Part shown: positions 56,369 through 64,000 of the stretch, piece by piece | Layout: every line of letters begins with the position of its first letter | Position numbering within the stretch: the first letter of the stretch is position 1 | NCBI RefSeq assembly: GCF_003285005.1 | Contig: NZ_QMFA01000023.1 | Span: 1 to 64,000 of the forward strand | Direction: 5' to 3' | DNA length: 64,000 nucleotides | Origin: Paenibacillus sp. YN15 | Lineage (GTDB): Bacteria; Bacillota; Bacilli; Paenibacillales; NBRC-103111 | Notes under the pieces: model-generated | What the model was told of the DNA's origin: nothing | Database searches by the model: none | Seen by the model: the letters and a program-made list of their open reading frames with translations, nothing else | Position numbers and translations under genes: made by a program

Positions 56369-59300
56369 TCCTCTCTCCCCCTTTCCCCGCTGCCAAGCCG
56401 TCGGCAGCCCGCGGCAGCCGCATCACAACCTTCGTTCCCCGTCCCAGCTCCGAAGCCACCTGCAGGGCAGCGCCGGGGATGGCTTCCAACCGGCGCCGGA
56501 TATTGAGAATGCCGATCCCTATGCCTTCCCCAGGTCTGCCGGCACCCGTAATCCGCCTCAGCGCCTCCTCCGGGATGCCTGCGCCGTTATCCTCTACAGT
56601 GATCAGGATTCCCTTCGCTTCCCTCTCCACAATCAAATTCACCGTCCCCTGGCCGTCCTGATCGAAGAAGCCGTGCCGGATGGCATTTTCCACAAACGGT
56701 TGAATGCAGAGGGAGGGAATGGGAAATTCTTCGAGCCCATTTTCCACATGGCTGACAAACTCGAACCGGTCATCGAAACGGGCACGCTCAATATCCACAT
56801 ACGCTTCGATCAGCTCCAGCTCACGGCTTAACGGCACCAGCAGCTCATGGCTGTCCACATCCAGAATGTAGCGGAGATATTGGCTGAGCCGCGAAAGCAA
56901 GTACGCCGCCTTTTCCCCGTCGGTATAACAGAAGGAGATGACACTGCTTAGCGCGTTATACAAAAAATGCGGCTTAATTTGCGCTTGGTGGAAGGCCAGC
57001 TCATTGCGGATCGCTTCCTGGAAGGAGGATTTCATCGCCAGCAGGTTCTGAATCCGGGCCAGCATGGTTTCCCCTTCAAAAGGCTTGGTTACATAGTCGT
57101 TGGCGCCTGCGGCGAAGCCCAGGACGATATCCTGGGAGCGGTCCTTGGCTGTGGCGAACAGAATAGGCAGCGAAAGAATCGAATACTGCTCTCTCAGCAT
57201 CCGGCACAGCTCGATGCCGGACATCTCGGGCATCATCACGTCCAGGATGATCAGGTCAATATTCGGATACCGGGCTATTTGCGCCAGGGCCTCCTTGGCG
57301 GACAAGGCCGACAGCAGATTATAGGGATGGCGGCGCAAAATATTCAGCAGCGTATAGATATTGGACGGCTCGTCGTCCACGATCAGAATGGTTTGCTTAT
57401 ACTCGCCGAGAATCTCCAGGGGCTCCGGGCTTTGCAGGAATTGGCTGTCCGGGAAACCTGCGCCCTCAGCATCCTCCGAAGAAGCCGGAGCCTGCTCCAC
57501 GGGCAAGCTAACCCTCATCCGGGTGCCCTTGCCCGGTTCGGACCAGTCAATGCCCAGGGAGCCGTTCATGCCCTCCGCCAGCTTGCGGCAAATGTACAGC
57601 CCGACTCCCATTCCGGTGTAACCTTCTGCCGGCAAATCATCGCCGAAGGGATCTTCTTTATTCAGCAGCTTATGCCGTTTTTCCGGGGCAATGCCGGCCC
57701 CCGTGTCCTCAACGGTGATCAAGGCCGCGCTTCCGTCAACCGTACTGCTCAAAGTGATGCTGCCCGCTTCGGTGTACTTGATGGCGTTATGCACCAGGTT
57801 GTACAGCACCTGACGGAGGCGGTTTTCATCCGCCTGCACCCATAGTGCGGCAGGAATCTCATTTTGCAGCACTACCCTTTTGCCCGCCAGCTCGAACTGC
57901 AGAATATCCAGCACAAGCTTGGCCACCGACCTGACGTTAACGGAGGTGATCTGCATGGTCATCTCCCCGTGACGCAGCCGCGTAACGTCGATCAAGTCCC
58001 GCATCAGCATCGTCAGCTTGACAGAGATGTCCCGGACCAGCCGCAGATTCTGCTGCTGTTTGGCAGACAGTGCGGCCTCTCCATCGTCCAGAAGATGGGA
58101 GGCAATATTCATAATGGCATTCAGCGGCGTCCGGATTTCATGGGAGGTCATAATGAGAAATTCGTCCTTGGCCTGATTGGAGGCGGTCAATTGGCGAGTG
58201 AGGCTTTTCGTCTCCTCCATGGTCCGCGCGAAGCGGAAAGCCAGCAGAATGTTCATCAGCACAGTAAAAAGCAGCGCTCCCAGCTTGCCGGTAAAGTCGG
58301 AGGGCATAATGCTTTCCTTAGCCAAGGAATCCGCCACCAGATAAATCAGCAAACACACCACAGCCGCAATGTACAATAGCAGCTCCTTGCTTTGATAGCT
58401 GCCCTTTTGCCGCTGGGAATATAATTTGGCCATTCCCGCCACCATGCACAGCTCTGCGAAGGCGATATAAGACATTACATAGAGCTTGAAGTCATTAAAG
58501 ACGCGATAAGGAATGAACGGTATCGCAGCAACACATATGACCATCGGAACGATCAGAAGGGCTTGTGTCCGCTTGGACATTATGCGTCTATTCAGAGAGC
58601 TGAACAGCAGCACCGCCACCGGGGCGGAAATAAGGTAGGTCATGTCCAGCAATTTATATATGATATCAAAGGGAATCTGGGGAAGGAGCCGCTGGGCAAG
58701 CTTCTCGTCCTGCATGGTCTGCCCGACGGCAATCAGCAGCAGGAACAGCCCGCAATACAAATAGCTCCGGTCCTCCCGCCTGGGCAAATACTGCAGGAGC
58801 TGGTGGATGCCCACCCAGGTGAAGATCAGAACGCAGGCCAGATCCCCGCCAAGACTGAGCGCCGTCTGCGTCATCACATCCTTCTGCGCGCCAAACTGAA
58901 TGGGCCTGGCAATTCCGCCATTAAAAAACACATGGTTGGAAACCTGAATGACAATCTCAATTTCACCTTTATCCGAGGAAAAAAACACCGTATACGGTGT
59001 ATTCCCCGGGCTATGCTCTTCCAGCGTATAAGCGGGAGTGCCGCTTCTGCCCTCAAGCTTTCCGTCAATATACAGCTTGTGGGCCATCCGGATGTTGGCA
59101 ATCTTGATTCCGTAGATGGCCTTCTTCTCGGGCACCAGCACCTTAAGACGGTATGTGCCCGAGCCCTTTGCCTCGACGCCGCCGTTCTCATGCTTGCCCC
59201 GCCAGGTCCGGGGAGTCTCCAGATAGATGGCCTCGCCCGGCTGCTCCCACACAGGGTCATCCGGTTCCAGCAGCTTGTCCGGCACAAACTCCCATTCCCC

Positions 59301-59474
59301 GCTCAGCTGCGCCATCCCCCGCTCCGGCAAACCCAACCCGCGCAGATCGAGAACCCCCTTTACCGCAGGAGGGGCGCTCCCGTGCTCAACCAATCCTGTA
59401 TATAACAAGGTTACCAGCAGCACAAAAGCTGCCGTAACCGAAACAATCCCAACCCATTTCCCAGCCGCCTTCAT
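56340..59474 (-). CDS. Hybrid sensor kinase with two histidine-kinase cores (7TMR-DISM)
   Basis: 1044 residues. After an N-terminal membrane anchor (about 8-28) comes an extracellular 7TMR-DISM sensor (about 50-195, YRLKVLVP, HKLYIDGKL), a jelly-roll fold often binding carbohydrates. Seven membrane helices follow (about 205-415). Core 1 is HisKA with His445 (SHEIRTPLNAI) and HATPase (DTGAGI, GMGVGLYICRKL). A receiver with Asp745 (LIILDVMMPEMSG) comes next. Core 2 is a LytS-type kinase with His836 (QIKPHFLYNALSSV) and a second HATPase (DNGAGIPEEA). The ATG at 59474 follows AGGGGAG. It is cotranscribed with the SARP regulator. The second core probably phosphorylates that regulator, with the inner receiver linking the two. 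Confidence 0.94.
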   Translation of the reverse strand: MKAAGKWVGIVSVTAAFVLLVTLLYTGLVEHGSAPPAVKGVLDLRGLGLPERGMAQLSGEWEFVPDKLLEPDDPVWEQPGEAIYLETPRTWRGKHENGGVEAKGSGTYRLKVLVPEKKAIYGIKIANIRMAHKLYIDGKLEGRSGTPAYTLEEHSPGNTPYTVFFSSDKGEIEIVIQVSNHVFFNGGIARPIQFGAQKDVMTQTALSLGGDLACVLIFTWVGIHQLLQYLPRREDRSYLYCGLFLLLIAVGQTMQDEKLAQRLLPQIPFDIIYKLLDMTYLISAPVAVLLFSSLNRRIMSKRTQALLIVPMVICVAAIPFIPYRVFNDFKLYVMSYIAFAELCMVAGMAKLYSQRQKGSYQSKELLLYIAAVVCLLIYLVADSLAKESIMPSDFTGKLGALLFTVLMNILLAFRFARTMEETKSLTRQLTASNQAKDEFLIMTSHEIRTPLNAIMNIASHLLDDGEAALSAKQQQNLRLVRDISVKLTMLMRDLIDVTRLRHGEMTMQITSVNVRSVAKLVLDILQFELAGKRVVLQNEIPAALWVQADENRLRQVLYNLVHNAIKYTEAGSITLSSTVDGSAALITVEDTGAGIAPEKRHKLLNKEDPFGDDLPAEGYTGMGVGLYICRKLAEGMNGSLGIDWSEPGKGTRMRVSLPVEQAPASSEDAEGAGFPDSQFLQSPEPLEILGEYKQTILIVDDEPSNIYTLLNILRRHPYNLLSALSAKEALAQIARYPNIDLIILDVMMPEMSGIELCRMLREQYSILSLPILFATAKDRSQDIVLGFAAGANDYVTKPFEGETMLARIQNLLAMKSSFQEAIRNELAFHQAQIKPHFLYNALSSVISFCYTDGEKAAYLLSRLSQYLRYILDVDSHELLVPLSRELELIEAYVDIERARFDDRFEFVSHVENGLEEFPIPSLCIQPFVENAIRHGFFDQDGQGTVNLIVEREAKGILITVEDNGAGIPEEALRRITGAGRPGEGIGIGILNIRRRLEAIPGAALQVASELGRGTKVVMRLPRAADGLAAGKGGERNVPSSNRGR

Positions 59475-59512
59475 GATGCCGCTCCCCTATCGGACAAAAT
59501 CCGCTTGAATAT

Positions 59513-59546
59513 ATCATACGATAGCAAGCTCACAAGAAACTCACAA
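59513..59546 (-). promoter_or_regulatory. Kinase-regulator promoter with SARP-type direct repeats
   Basis: Minus strand: TTGTGAG (59546-59540), N4, TTGTGAG (59535-59529), N10, TATGAT (59518-59513). The spacing is identical to that of the protease promoter at 55047-55080, and the heptamers share TTGWGAG. Predicted leader about 32 nt. Confidence 0.75.
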
Positions 59547-59825
59547 GGGCAATATCTAACAAATTTCGACTTTTGCAAAACACTTCTAGTACATAAGCCA
59601 CAAACAAAAAAATGGCTGCTCGGGATCATAGGGTGTCTACCGTTTTTTGGAGGAAAAGGAGGGGGTCAAACCCAGGTTTTTCAGCCGATTCGACAAGTTC
59701 TGGTTAGAATAGCCCAGTCCTTTTGTCCATTCGGTGAACTTTCCAATATTCCTGAAGAAATCCTTATCTTTTTTTAAAGAGTGAAGGAGGAATTTGTCCA
59801 AGCGGAGAGAATACATAAACTTGGA
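59547..59825. other. Non-coding stretch upstream of the riboswitch
   Basis: A 90-codon plus-strand frame (59505-59777) has no ribosome site and no recognisable product. The segment presumably carries the riboswitch promoter; TTGTCC with TAAACT at 16 bp (near 59795-59822) is a weak candidate. Confidence 0.45.
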
Positions 59826-59955
59826 AAAAATACCGAGCCGAATTCCCGTTTACGGGAAGCGGGGGAACCAATTTGGGTGAATTGATCTCGCACGATAGGG
59901 ATCATAGGGAACCTTCAACCGAACCCTACAGCTAACCTCGCAGGCGCCAGGAAGG
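59826..59955 (+). promoter_or_regulatory. c-di-AMP riboswitch (ydaO/yuaA type)
   Basis: The conserved blocks appear in order: GGGGGAACC near 59861, TGGGTGAA near 59874, ATAGGG, CCGAACCC near 59920, and AGCTAACCTCG near 59930-59940, with GCGCC closing. This is the pattern of the c-di-AMP riboswitch, which turns genes off when c-di-AMP binds. It lies directly before the NlpC/P60 gene, a typical target class. The expression platform is not obvious: no T-run terminator lies between aptamer and gene, so control may act on the ribosome site GGAAGGGG. Confidence 0.88.
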
Positions 59956-59965
59956 GGCTTATCTT

Positions 59966-60451
59966 TTGTTTTCATTCTTCAAGAAGTCCGTTGTCGCACT
60001 CGTCGCTGCCGTCATGCTGCTCAGTTTCTCGGCCGGTACCGCTTCGGCTGCCAGCCCGATGAATGAACAAATCGACGCCCTTATTGGAACCCCTTACAAA
60101 GCTGGAGGCACCTCCGACAAAGGCTTCGATTGCTCCGGGTTCACCCAGTACCTGTTCGCCCAGTTCAATCTTGAGCTGCCCCACAATTCCGCTGCCCAGG
60201 CCAAAGAAGGCTACTGGATTCCCCAATCCGACCTTCGCCCCGGGGATCTGGTGTTCTTCAACACCAGCGGCAAAGGCATCTCGCATGTGGGCGTCTACAT
60301 CGGCGACAGAATGTTTGCCCATTCCGCCAGCGATGAAGGCGTAACCAAAAGCAGCCTGGATGAATCCTATTACAAGAAACGCTATGTTTCGGCCCGTCGC
60401 GTGCTGTGGGAAGAGATCTATACCCAAATGACCTCTGAGCCTGCAGAATAA
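59966..60451 (+). CDS. Secreted NlpC/P60 peptidoglycan hydrolase
   Basis: 161 residues. A signal peptide (1-29, ending ASA) is followed by a single NlpC/P60 domain with Cys56 (FDCSGF), His107 (ISHVGVYIG) and His119 (FAHSAS) as the catalytic set. These are cell-wall endopeptidases that cleave gamma-D-glutamyl-diamino acid bonds. There is no SH3 or LysM binding domain, so it is a minimal hydrolase. The start is TTG at 59966; GGAAGGGG lies about 9 nt ahead. Control by a c-di-AMP riboswitch links it to turgor and wall homeostasis, as for other ydaO-controlled hydrolases. Confidence 0.93.
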   Translation: MFSFFKKSVVALVAAVMLLSFSAGTASAASPMNEQIDALIGTPYKAGGTSDKGFDCSGFTQYLFAQFNLELPHNSAAQAKEGYWIPQSDLRPGDLVFFNTSGKGISHVGVYIGDRMFAHSASDEGVTKSSLDESYYKKRYVSARRVLWEEIYTQMTSEPAE

Positions 60452-60474
60452 CGCTGATTACCTTAGCTTCATAC

Positions 60475-60517
60475 AAGCCCTGCCGGGATTGGCCTCCGGC
60501 GGGGTTTGTTTTCTTTT
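60475..60517 (+). terminator. Intrinsic terminator after the NlpC/P60 gene
   Basis: 12-bp stem AAGCCCTGCCGG/CCGGCGGGGTTT (two G-T pairs), followed by GTTTTCTTTT. Confidence 0.88.
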
Positions 60518-60562
60518 ACCCCATAAATCTGCAGATGAAACAACCCCATTTAGGACCTGGTC

Positions 60563-60591
60563 TTGAAAAACCTCCGGCTAACATATATATT
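60563..60591 (+). promoter_or_regulatory. Promoter of fabV
   Basis: TTGAAA, 17-bp spacer, TATATT, about 45 bp upstream of the fabV ATG. Confidence 0.75.
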
Positions 60592-60639
60592 ATGAAGGAC
60601 AAGGAATACCACATGATTTCGGGGAGGAACTCCTGGCAT

Positions 60640-61818
60640 ATGATCATTAAACCGAAAATACGCGGCTTTATCTGCACCACCGCCCACCCGGAGGGCTGCG
60701 CCGAGAGTGTGCGGCGCCAAATCGCCGTTGTACAGGCCAAGAAGCCTGTGGCGGGAGCCAAAAAGGTGCTGGTAATCGGAGCATCCACCGGCTACGGCCT
60801 GGCCTCGCGCATCGCCGCCGCCTTCGGCATGGGCGCCGATACAATCGGCCTGTTCTTCGAACGGCCGGCGACAGACGACCGGACGGCCACCGCCGGCTGG
60901 TACAACACCGCCGCCTTCGAGAAGGCCGCGCGTGAAGCGGGGCTGGTGGCGGAGAGCCTGAACGGCGATGCCTTCTCCCAAGAGGTGAAGGAGGAAGCGG
61001 TTCGTCTTATCCGCGAGAAGCTGGGCAAGGTGGACTTAGTGGTCTATAGCGTGGCCGCACCGCGCAGAACAGACCCGGTTACCGGCGAAGTGTACAGCTC
61101 TGTTCTGAAGCCGATTGGGCAGGCCTTCGCCAACAAATCGGTGAATGTGCAGAATGGCGCGGTCAGCGAAGTAACGCTGGAGCCGGCCAGCGATGAGGAG
61201 ATCCGCCAGACCGCCAAGGTGATGGGCGGCGAGGATTGGACCCTGTGGATGCAGCTCCTGGCCAAAGAGGGTCTGCTGGCCGACAATGTGATCACTCTCG
61301 CCTATTCCTATATCGGACCGGAAGTGACTCACGCCATTTACCGGGAAGGCACCATTGGCCGGGCCAAGGATCATCTGGAGGCTACCGCCCGCCAGTTGAC
61401 TGAAGAGCTTGCCCCATACCACGGGCGCGCCTATGTTTCCGTCAACAAAGCGCTGGTTACCCAGGCCAGCTCGGCCATTCCCGTGGTGCCCCTGTATATC
61501 TCCCTTCTGTATAAGCTCATGAAGGCCAAGGGAACCCATGAGGGCTGCATCGAGCAGATGGCACGGATGATGGAGCGGATCTACGGAGCGGAGGGGGAGG
61601 TTCCCACCGACGCAGAAGGCCGCATCCGGATGGATGATTGGGAGATGGACGAAGGCATCCAGTCCGAAATTAACCAGGCCTGGTCCGCCGTCTCCACCGA
61701 AACCCTGCCGCAGCTGGGAGATTTGGAGGGGTACCGCCAGGATTTCCTGCAGCTCTTCGGCTTTGGCTTCGACAATGTGGATTATGAGGCGGATGTAAAC
61801 CCCAACGTACAGCTCTAA
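60640..61818 (+). CDS. fabV: Trans-2-enoyl-CoA/ACP reductase FabV (NADH)
   Basis: 392 residues. FabV reduces the enoyl double bond in the last step of the fatty-acid elongation cycle; the related TER acts on crotonyl-CoA. The nucleotide site GASTGYGLASR lies at 47-57. The catalytic pair follows the FabV Y-x8-K spacing: Tyr234 and Lys243 (YREGTIGRAK), rather than the Y-x6-K of FabI. N- and C-termini (MIIKPKIRGFICTTAHPEGC and LFGFGFDNVDYEADVNP) are typical, so the gene is full length. ATG at 60640 is chosen because it gives the conserved start; GGGGAGGAA lies 12 nt ahead, a little far. FabV enzymes are usually triclosan tolerant. Confidence 0.95.
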   Translation: MIIKPKIRGFICTTAHPEGCAESVRRQIAVVQAKKPVAGAKKVLVIGASTGYGLASRIAAAFGMGADTIGLFFERPATDDRTATAGWYNTAAFEKAAREAGLVAESLNGDAFSQEVKEEAVRLIREKLGKVDLVVYSVAAPRRTDPVTGEVYSSVLKPIGQAFANKSVNVQNGAVSEVTLEPASDEEIRQTAKVMGGEDWTLWMQLLAKEGLLADNVITLAYSYIGPEVTHAIYREGTIGRAKDHLEATARQLTEELAPYHGRAYVSVNKALVTQASSAIPVVPLYISLLYKLMKAKGTHEGCIEQMARMMERIYGAEGEVPTDAEGRIRMDDWEMDEGIQSEINQAWSAVSTETLPQLGDLEGYRQDFLQLFGFGFDNVDYEADVNPNVQL

Positions 61819-61868
61819 AGCCGGGCTGAACCTTCACTGCAGTCATAGCCATGACTTGCCTGCGACCG

Positions 61869-61915
61869 CAACGCCCCCGCTTGGCCTTCTCCGGCCAGGC
61901 GCGGGGCGTTTTTGG
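61869..61915 (+). terminator. Intrinsic terminator after fabV
   Basis: Long stem AACGCCCC...GGGGCGTT with inner TTGGCC/GGCCAG pairs, followed by TTTTTGGG. Confidence 0.9.
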
Positions 61916-62038
61916 GCTCGGCGAGAGGGCATCGGAGGCATTGACATCCCCCGGGTCTGGAAGTAGACTAATGTTCTGACCATTGTTTAAATTCCGGAAT
62001 CCCTGGAGGATTCTGCGCTGAATAGGAGTAAACCGGGC

Positions 62039-63292
62039 ATGAATCCGCTGCGCCGCAATCCGAAAGAATTGAATATGTTCCTGATCGCCAGTCTTATCAA
62101 TACCACAGGCGGCTCCCTCATGTGGCCGCTGGTATCCATGTATGTCTTCGATGAGCTGGGGCGGAGCCTGGCGGATGCCGGGCTGGCCATATTGGCCCAG
62201 TCGCTGGGCGGCATCATCGGCCAGCTGCTGGGCGGCGCCCTGTATCACCGGGTAGGCGTGAAGCGGCTGGTGACCGGTTCTCTGGCGCTGAACGCCTCCA
62301 TCCTGCTGCTTTTGCCTCTCCTGAGCGGCAACTGGCGGCTTTTCATCGGCGCCATGTGGCTGATCGGGCTGTTTAACTCCATGTCGCTGCCGGCCATCCA
62401 ATCGTACATCGGCTTCCGGTTTACCGAACGGCGGGCGGAGATTTTCAACATTATCTATGTGGCCAACAATATCGGCGTGGCGCTGGGCACGGCGTTAAGC
62501 GGCTTTCTGGCCGATTTTTCCTATCATCTCAGCTTTATTGCCAATGGGGCGACCTCGGCATTTTTCGCTGTATTCTTCCTGTTCTATCTGAAATCCACCG
62601 TGGTTTCCCACGGTGCCGCCACGTCCGGCAGTGTCCATGGCGGCAGGGCGGAATCCCCGGGAGCCTGGGCGCTCTTGGGCAATGTCCGGCTCTATCTTCT
62701 GCTGGCCAGCGGAGCTCTCCTGCTTCACATCGGCAACTCCATATGGAATACCGGCGTGTCCCCCTTCATCGTAGGCGCTGGGATGGCCAAAAGATATTAC
62801 GGCTTTCTGTGGACGCTGAACGGGGTGCTCATCTTCGCGGCCCAGCCGCTGTTGGGCCTGATTAAGCGTTACCTGACCCGCACGGTCTCCGCCCAAATGA
62901 CGGCAAGCAGCCTGTTTTATGCTGCCGGATACGCGTGTATTTTGCTGATCCAAAGCTACCCCGGCATGGTTCTGGGAATGGTCCTGGCCACCTTGGGGGA
63001 AATGCTTATTTCCCCGGCGGTACCGGCGTATCTGTCCGAGCACGGCGGGGCCCATGCCCCCTTCTACATCGGCCTGGCCGGCGGCATCGGCTCGGGAGGC
63101 AGAGTCATCGGCCCCTATGTGATGGGCAGCCTGTACGATGCCGGCGGCCTGCCTCCGGTGGCCTGGCTGGCGCTGGGGGCGGCTCTGCTCTCCGCAGGAG
63201 CCTATTGGGCCCATTCCGCCTGGAACCGCCAGGCGGCTGTGAAGCGCGTCCTGCCCGGCGGCGCGGCAGGAGAACCGCATGTGTCGGCCTGA
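62039..63292 (+). CDS. MFS-family transporter
   Basis: 417 residues with about 12 hydrophobic segments. The loop 2-3 region (GGALYHRVGVKRLVTGSLALN) resembles the MFS motif A. The central loop (SHGAATSGSVHGGRAESPG) divides the two six-helix halves. The pattern is that of YfkF/YttB-like drug or metabolite exporters; the substrate cannot be told. ATG at 62039 follows AGGAG at 11 nt. No regulator or partner gene is adjacent. Confidence 0.88.
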   Translation: MNPLRRNPKELNMFLIASLINTTGGSLMWPLVSMYVFDELGRSLADAGLAILAQSLGGIIGQLLGGALYHRVGVKRLVTGSLALNASILLLLPLLSGNWRLFIGAMWLIGLFNSMSLPAIQSYIGFRFTERRAEIFNIIYVANNIGVALGTALSGFLADFSYHLSFIANGATSAFFAVFFLFYLKSTVVSHGAATSGSVHGGRAESPGAWALLGNVRLYLLLASGALLLHIGNSIWNTGVSPFIVGAGMAKRYYGFLWTLNGVLIFAAQPLLGLIKRYLTRTVSAQMTASSLFYAAGYACILLIQSYPGMVLGMVLATLGEMLISPAVPAYLSEHGGAHAPFYIGLAGGIGSGGRVIGPYVMGSLYDAGGLPPVAWLALGAALLSAGAYWAHSAWNRQAAVKRVLPGGAAGEPHVSA

Positions 63293-63670
63293 CGGGCCAG
63301 CACCATGCCGCCATGCCGCCGCGTTGCATTGCGGAGGCGGCAGGCGGCGTCTGCGTGGCTCCCACCCTCCCGCGCCCTCCCGCGCCCTCCCGCCCTCCCG
63401 CCCGCTGCGTCAAAAGGAGCCGCTTATGGCAAGCGGACACACGATCCGCTATCTCCCCAGATAAGCGGCTTTGGAGCATTTTGGCGGACACACGGTACGC
63501 TATTTTGCCTCGCAGACTCCAAAATGGCCGGTTTCGCACCACATAACGGATCGCCTGTCCGCGAATACCAAAAAACAGCGGTTTTCCGCCAAATAACGGA
63601 ACCTGGGTCCGCACCGATGATCGGAGCCGGGGTACTGTATGCGCGACTATAGCCGCTGCCAAGACAAATA
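63293..63670. other. Non-coding stretch with C-rich repeats and degenerate repeat copies
   Basis: From 63360 to 63405 the plus strand is tandem CCCTCCCGC-type units. From 63415 to 63610 there are at least three degenerate units of about 50-65 bp sharing (T)CCGCTAT or CCGTTAT-type words in either orientation, and AGCCGCTTA/TAAGCGGCT as an inverted repeat (63418-63473). No gene is supported. Confidence 0.65.
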
Positions 63671-63703
63671 AAGGACCTGCGCCGCTCTCTGGCACAGGTC
63701 CTT
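63664..63703 (-). terminator. Intrinsic terminator after the patatin-like gene
   Basis: Stem AAGGACCTG/CAGGTCCTT with an additional GCC/GGC inside, then TTTATTTGT on the minus strand. Confidence 0.85.
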
Positions 63704-63715
63704 GCTGTCTATATG

Positions 63716-64000
63716 CTACGCCAGCGCCGCCGGCGTCTCCACCCATTCCTTGATCCGTGTCAGCTGGGCCTCCGCATCCCGGTACCCCAGCTCATACAGC
63801 TCCGTCAGCTTGGCCTGGTCCTTGGTCATCCGCCCTACCTCAATATGGGCGGAAGGACGGATGAGGATGGCCTTGCCCTGCCGCTCCAGCTCCTCTGCCA
63901 GCTCCATGGACTGGTTGTAGACCTGGTAGCGGTTCACCAGCGCCTCCACCAGCCCCGGATACTTGCCGTACACCCGGCGGGCCAGCCAACCGTGCTTGAA
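63716..64000 (-). CDS. Patatin-like phospholipase, C-terminal part (cut by window edge)
   Basis: The frame is open to the window edge, so the start lies outside. The visible 94 residues (VYGKYPGLVEALVNRYQVYNQ, ELERQGKAILIRPS, VGRMTKDQAKLTELYELGYRDAE) match the C-terminal region of bacterial patatin-like proteins of the YjjU type, after the Ser-Asp hydrolase domain. The catalytic residues are not in view. A GTG near 63973 is internal, not a start. Confidence 0.78.
   Translation of the reverse strand, partial: FKHGWLARRVYGKYPGLVEALVNRYQVYNQSMELAEELERQGKAILIRPSAHIEVGRMTKDQAKLTELYELGYRDAEAQLTRIKEWVETPAALA

Noticed and set aside
59505-59777. 90-codon plus-strand frame before the riboswitch
   Set aside because: Start lies inside the kinase promoter region, no ribosome site, low-complexity product.
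63360-63610. C-rich tandem units and repeated CCGCTAT words considered as a CRISPR array
   Set aside because: Units are degenerate, not separated by unique equal-length spacers, and no cas gene is near.

Overview
The window looks like chromosome from a spore-forming, high-GC Gram-positive of the Paenibacillaceae (Paenibacillus/Cohnella-like). This rests on BofA, Spo0F, a YhcN/YlaJ-type spore lipoprotein, a forespore-type PBP, a long Bacillus-type SRP RNA with Alu domain, SLH-anchored surface proteins, and gene orders matching two origin-proximal Bacillus subtilis blocks. All coordinates and motif calls were read by eye from the sequence and translated frames; no database search was run.

Region 1 (1-6.4 kb, mostly minus strand): dnaX-ybaB-recR-yaaL-bofA, then a PAS-PAS histidine kinase, the SRP RNA and a spore lipoprotein. 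Region 2 (6.4-15.7 kb, minus strand): rpmE, a radical SAM gene, rho, murZ, fba, spo0F, pyrG and rpoE. This is the B. subtilis order with tal absent. Regulatory DNA is legible here: a candidate L31 leader hairpin, a sigma-H promoter at spo0F, a pyrG reiterative-transcription attenuator, and many intrinsic terminators.

Region 3 (16-30 kb): a subtilisin without signal peptide, a YwiB-like protein, a GH112 beta-galactoside phosphorylase divergent from an AraC regulator with a cre-like site, pbpG with a sigma-G/F-like promoter, ywhD, an unknown lipoprotein, an XRE regulator, and an M1 metallopeptidase followed by a membrane protein.

Region 4 (30.5-52.9 kb, minus strand) is the standout: three giant secreted-protein genes in one apparent operon (1784, 2535 and 3115 aa). 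The last two end in three SLH domains. The last is a GLUG-repeat beta-solenoid protein with more than 50 repeats in three modules. A TnpB (IS200/IS605-type) element with intact catalytic residues sits directly upstream of the operon.

Region 5 (54.3-59.5 kb, minus strand): a trypsin-like protease, a response regulator with a SARP-type (wHTH plus BTAD) output, and a hybrid sensor with two histidine-kinase cores. The protease promoter and the kinase-regulator promoter share the same architecture: two TTGWGAG heptamers 11 bp apart, exactly 10 bp upstream of a TATRAT -10. This predicts a small self-regulated surface-sensing/proteolysis regulon.

Region 6 (59.8-64 kb, plus strand, then minus at the edge): a c-di-AMP (ydaO-type) riboswitch ahead of a secreted NlpC/P60 hydrolase, FabV enoyl reductase, an MFS transporter, and the 3' part of a patatin-like gene cut by the window edge. 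Several intergenic regions carry a degenerate repeat family containing TAACG/CGTTAT words.
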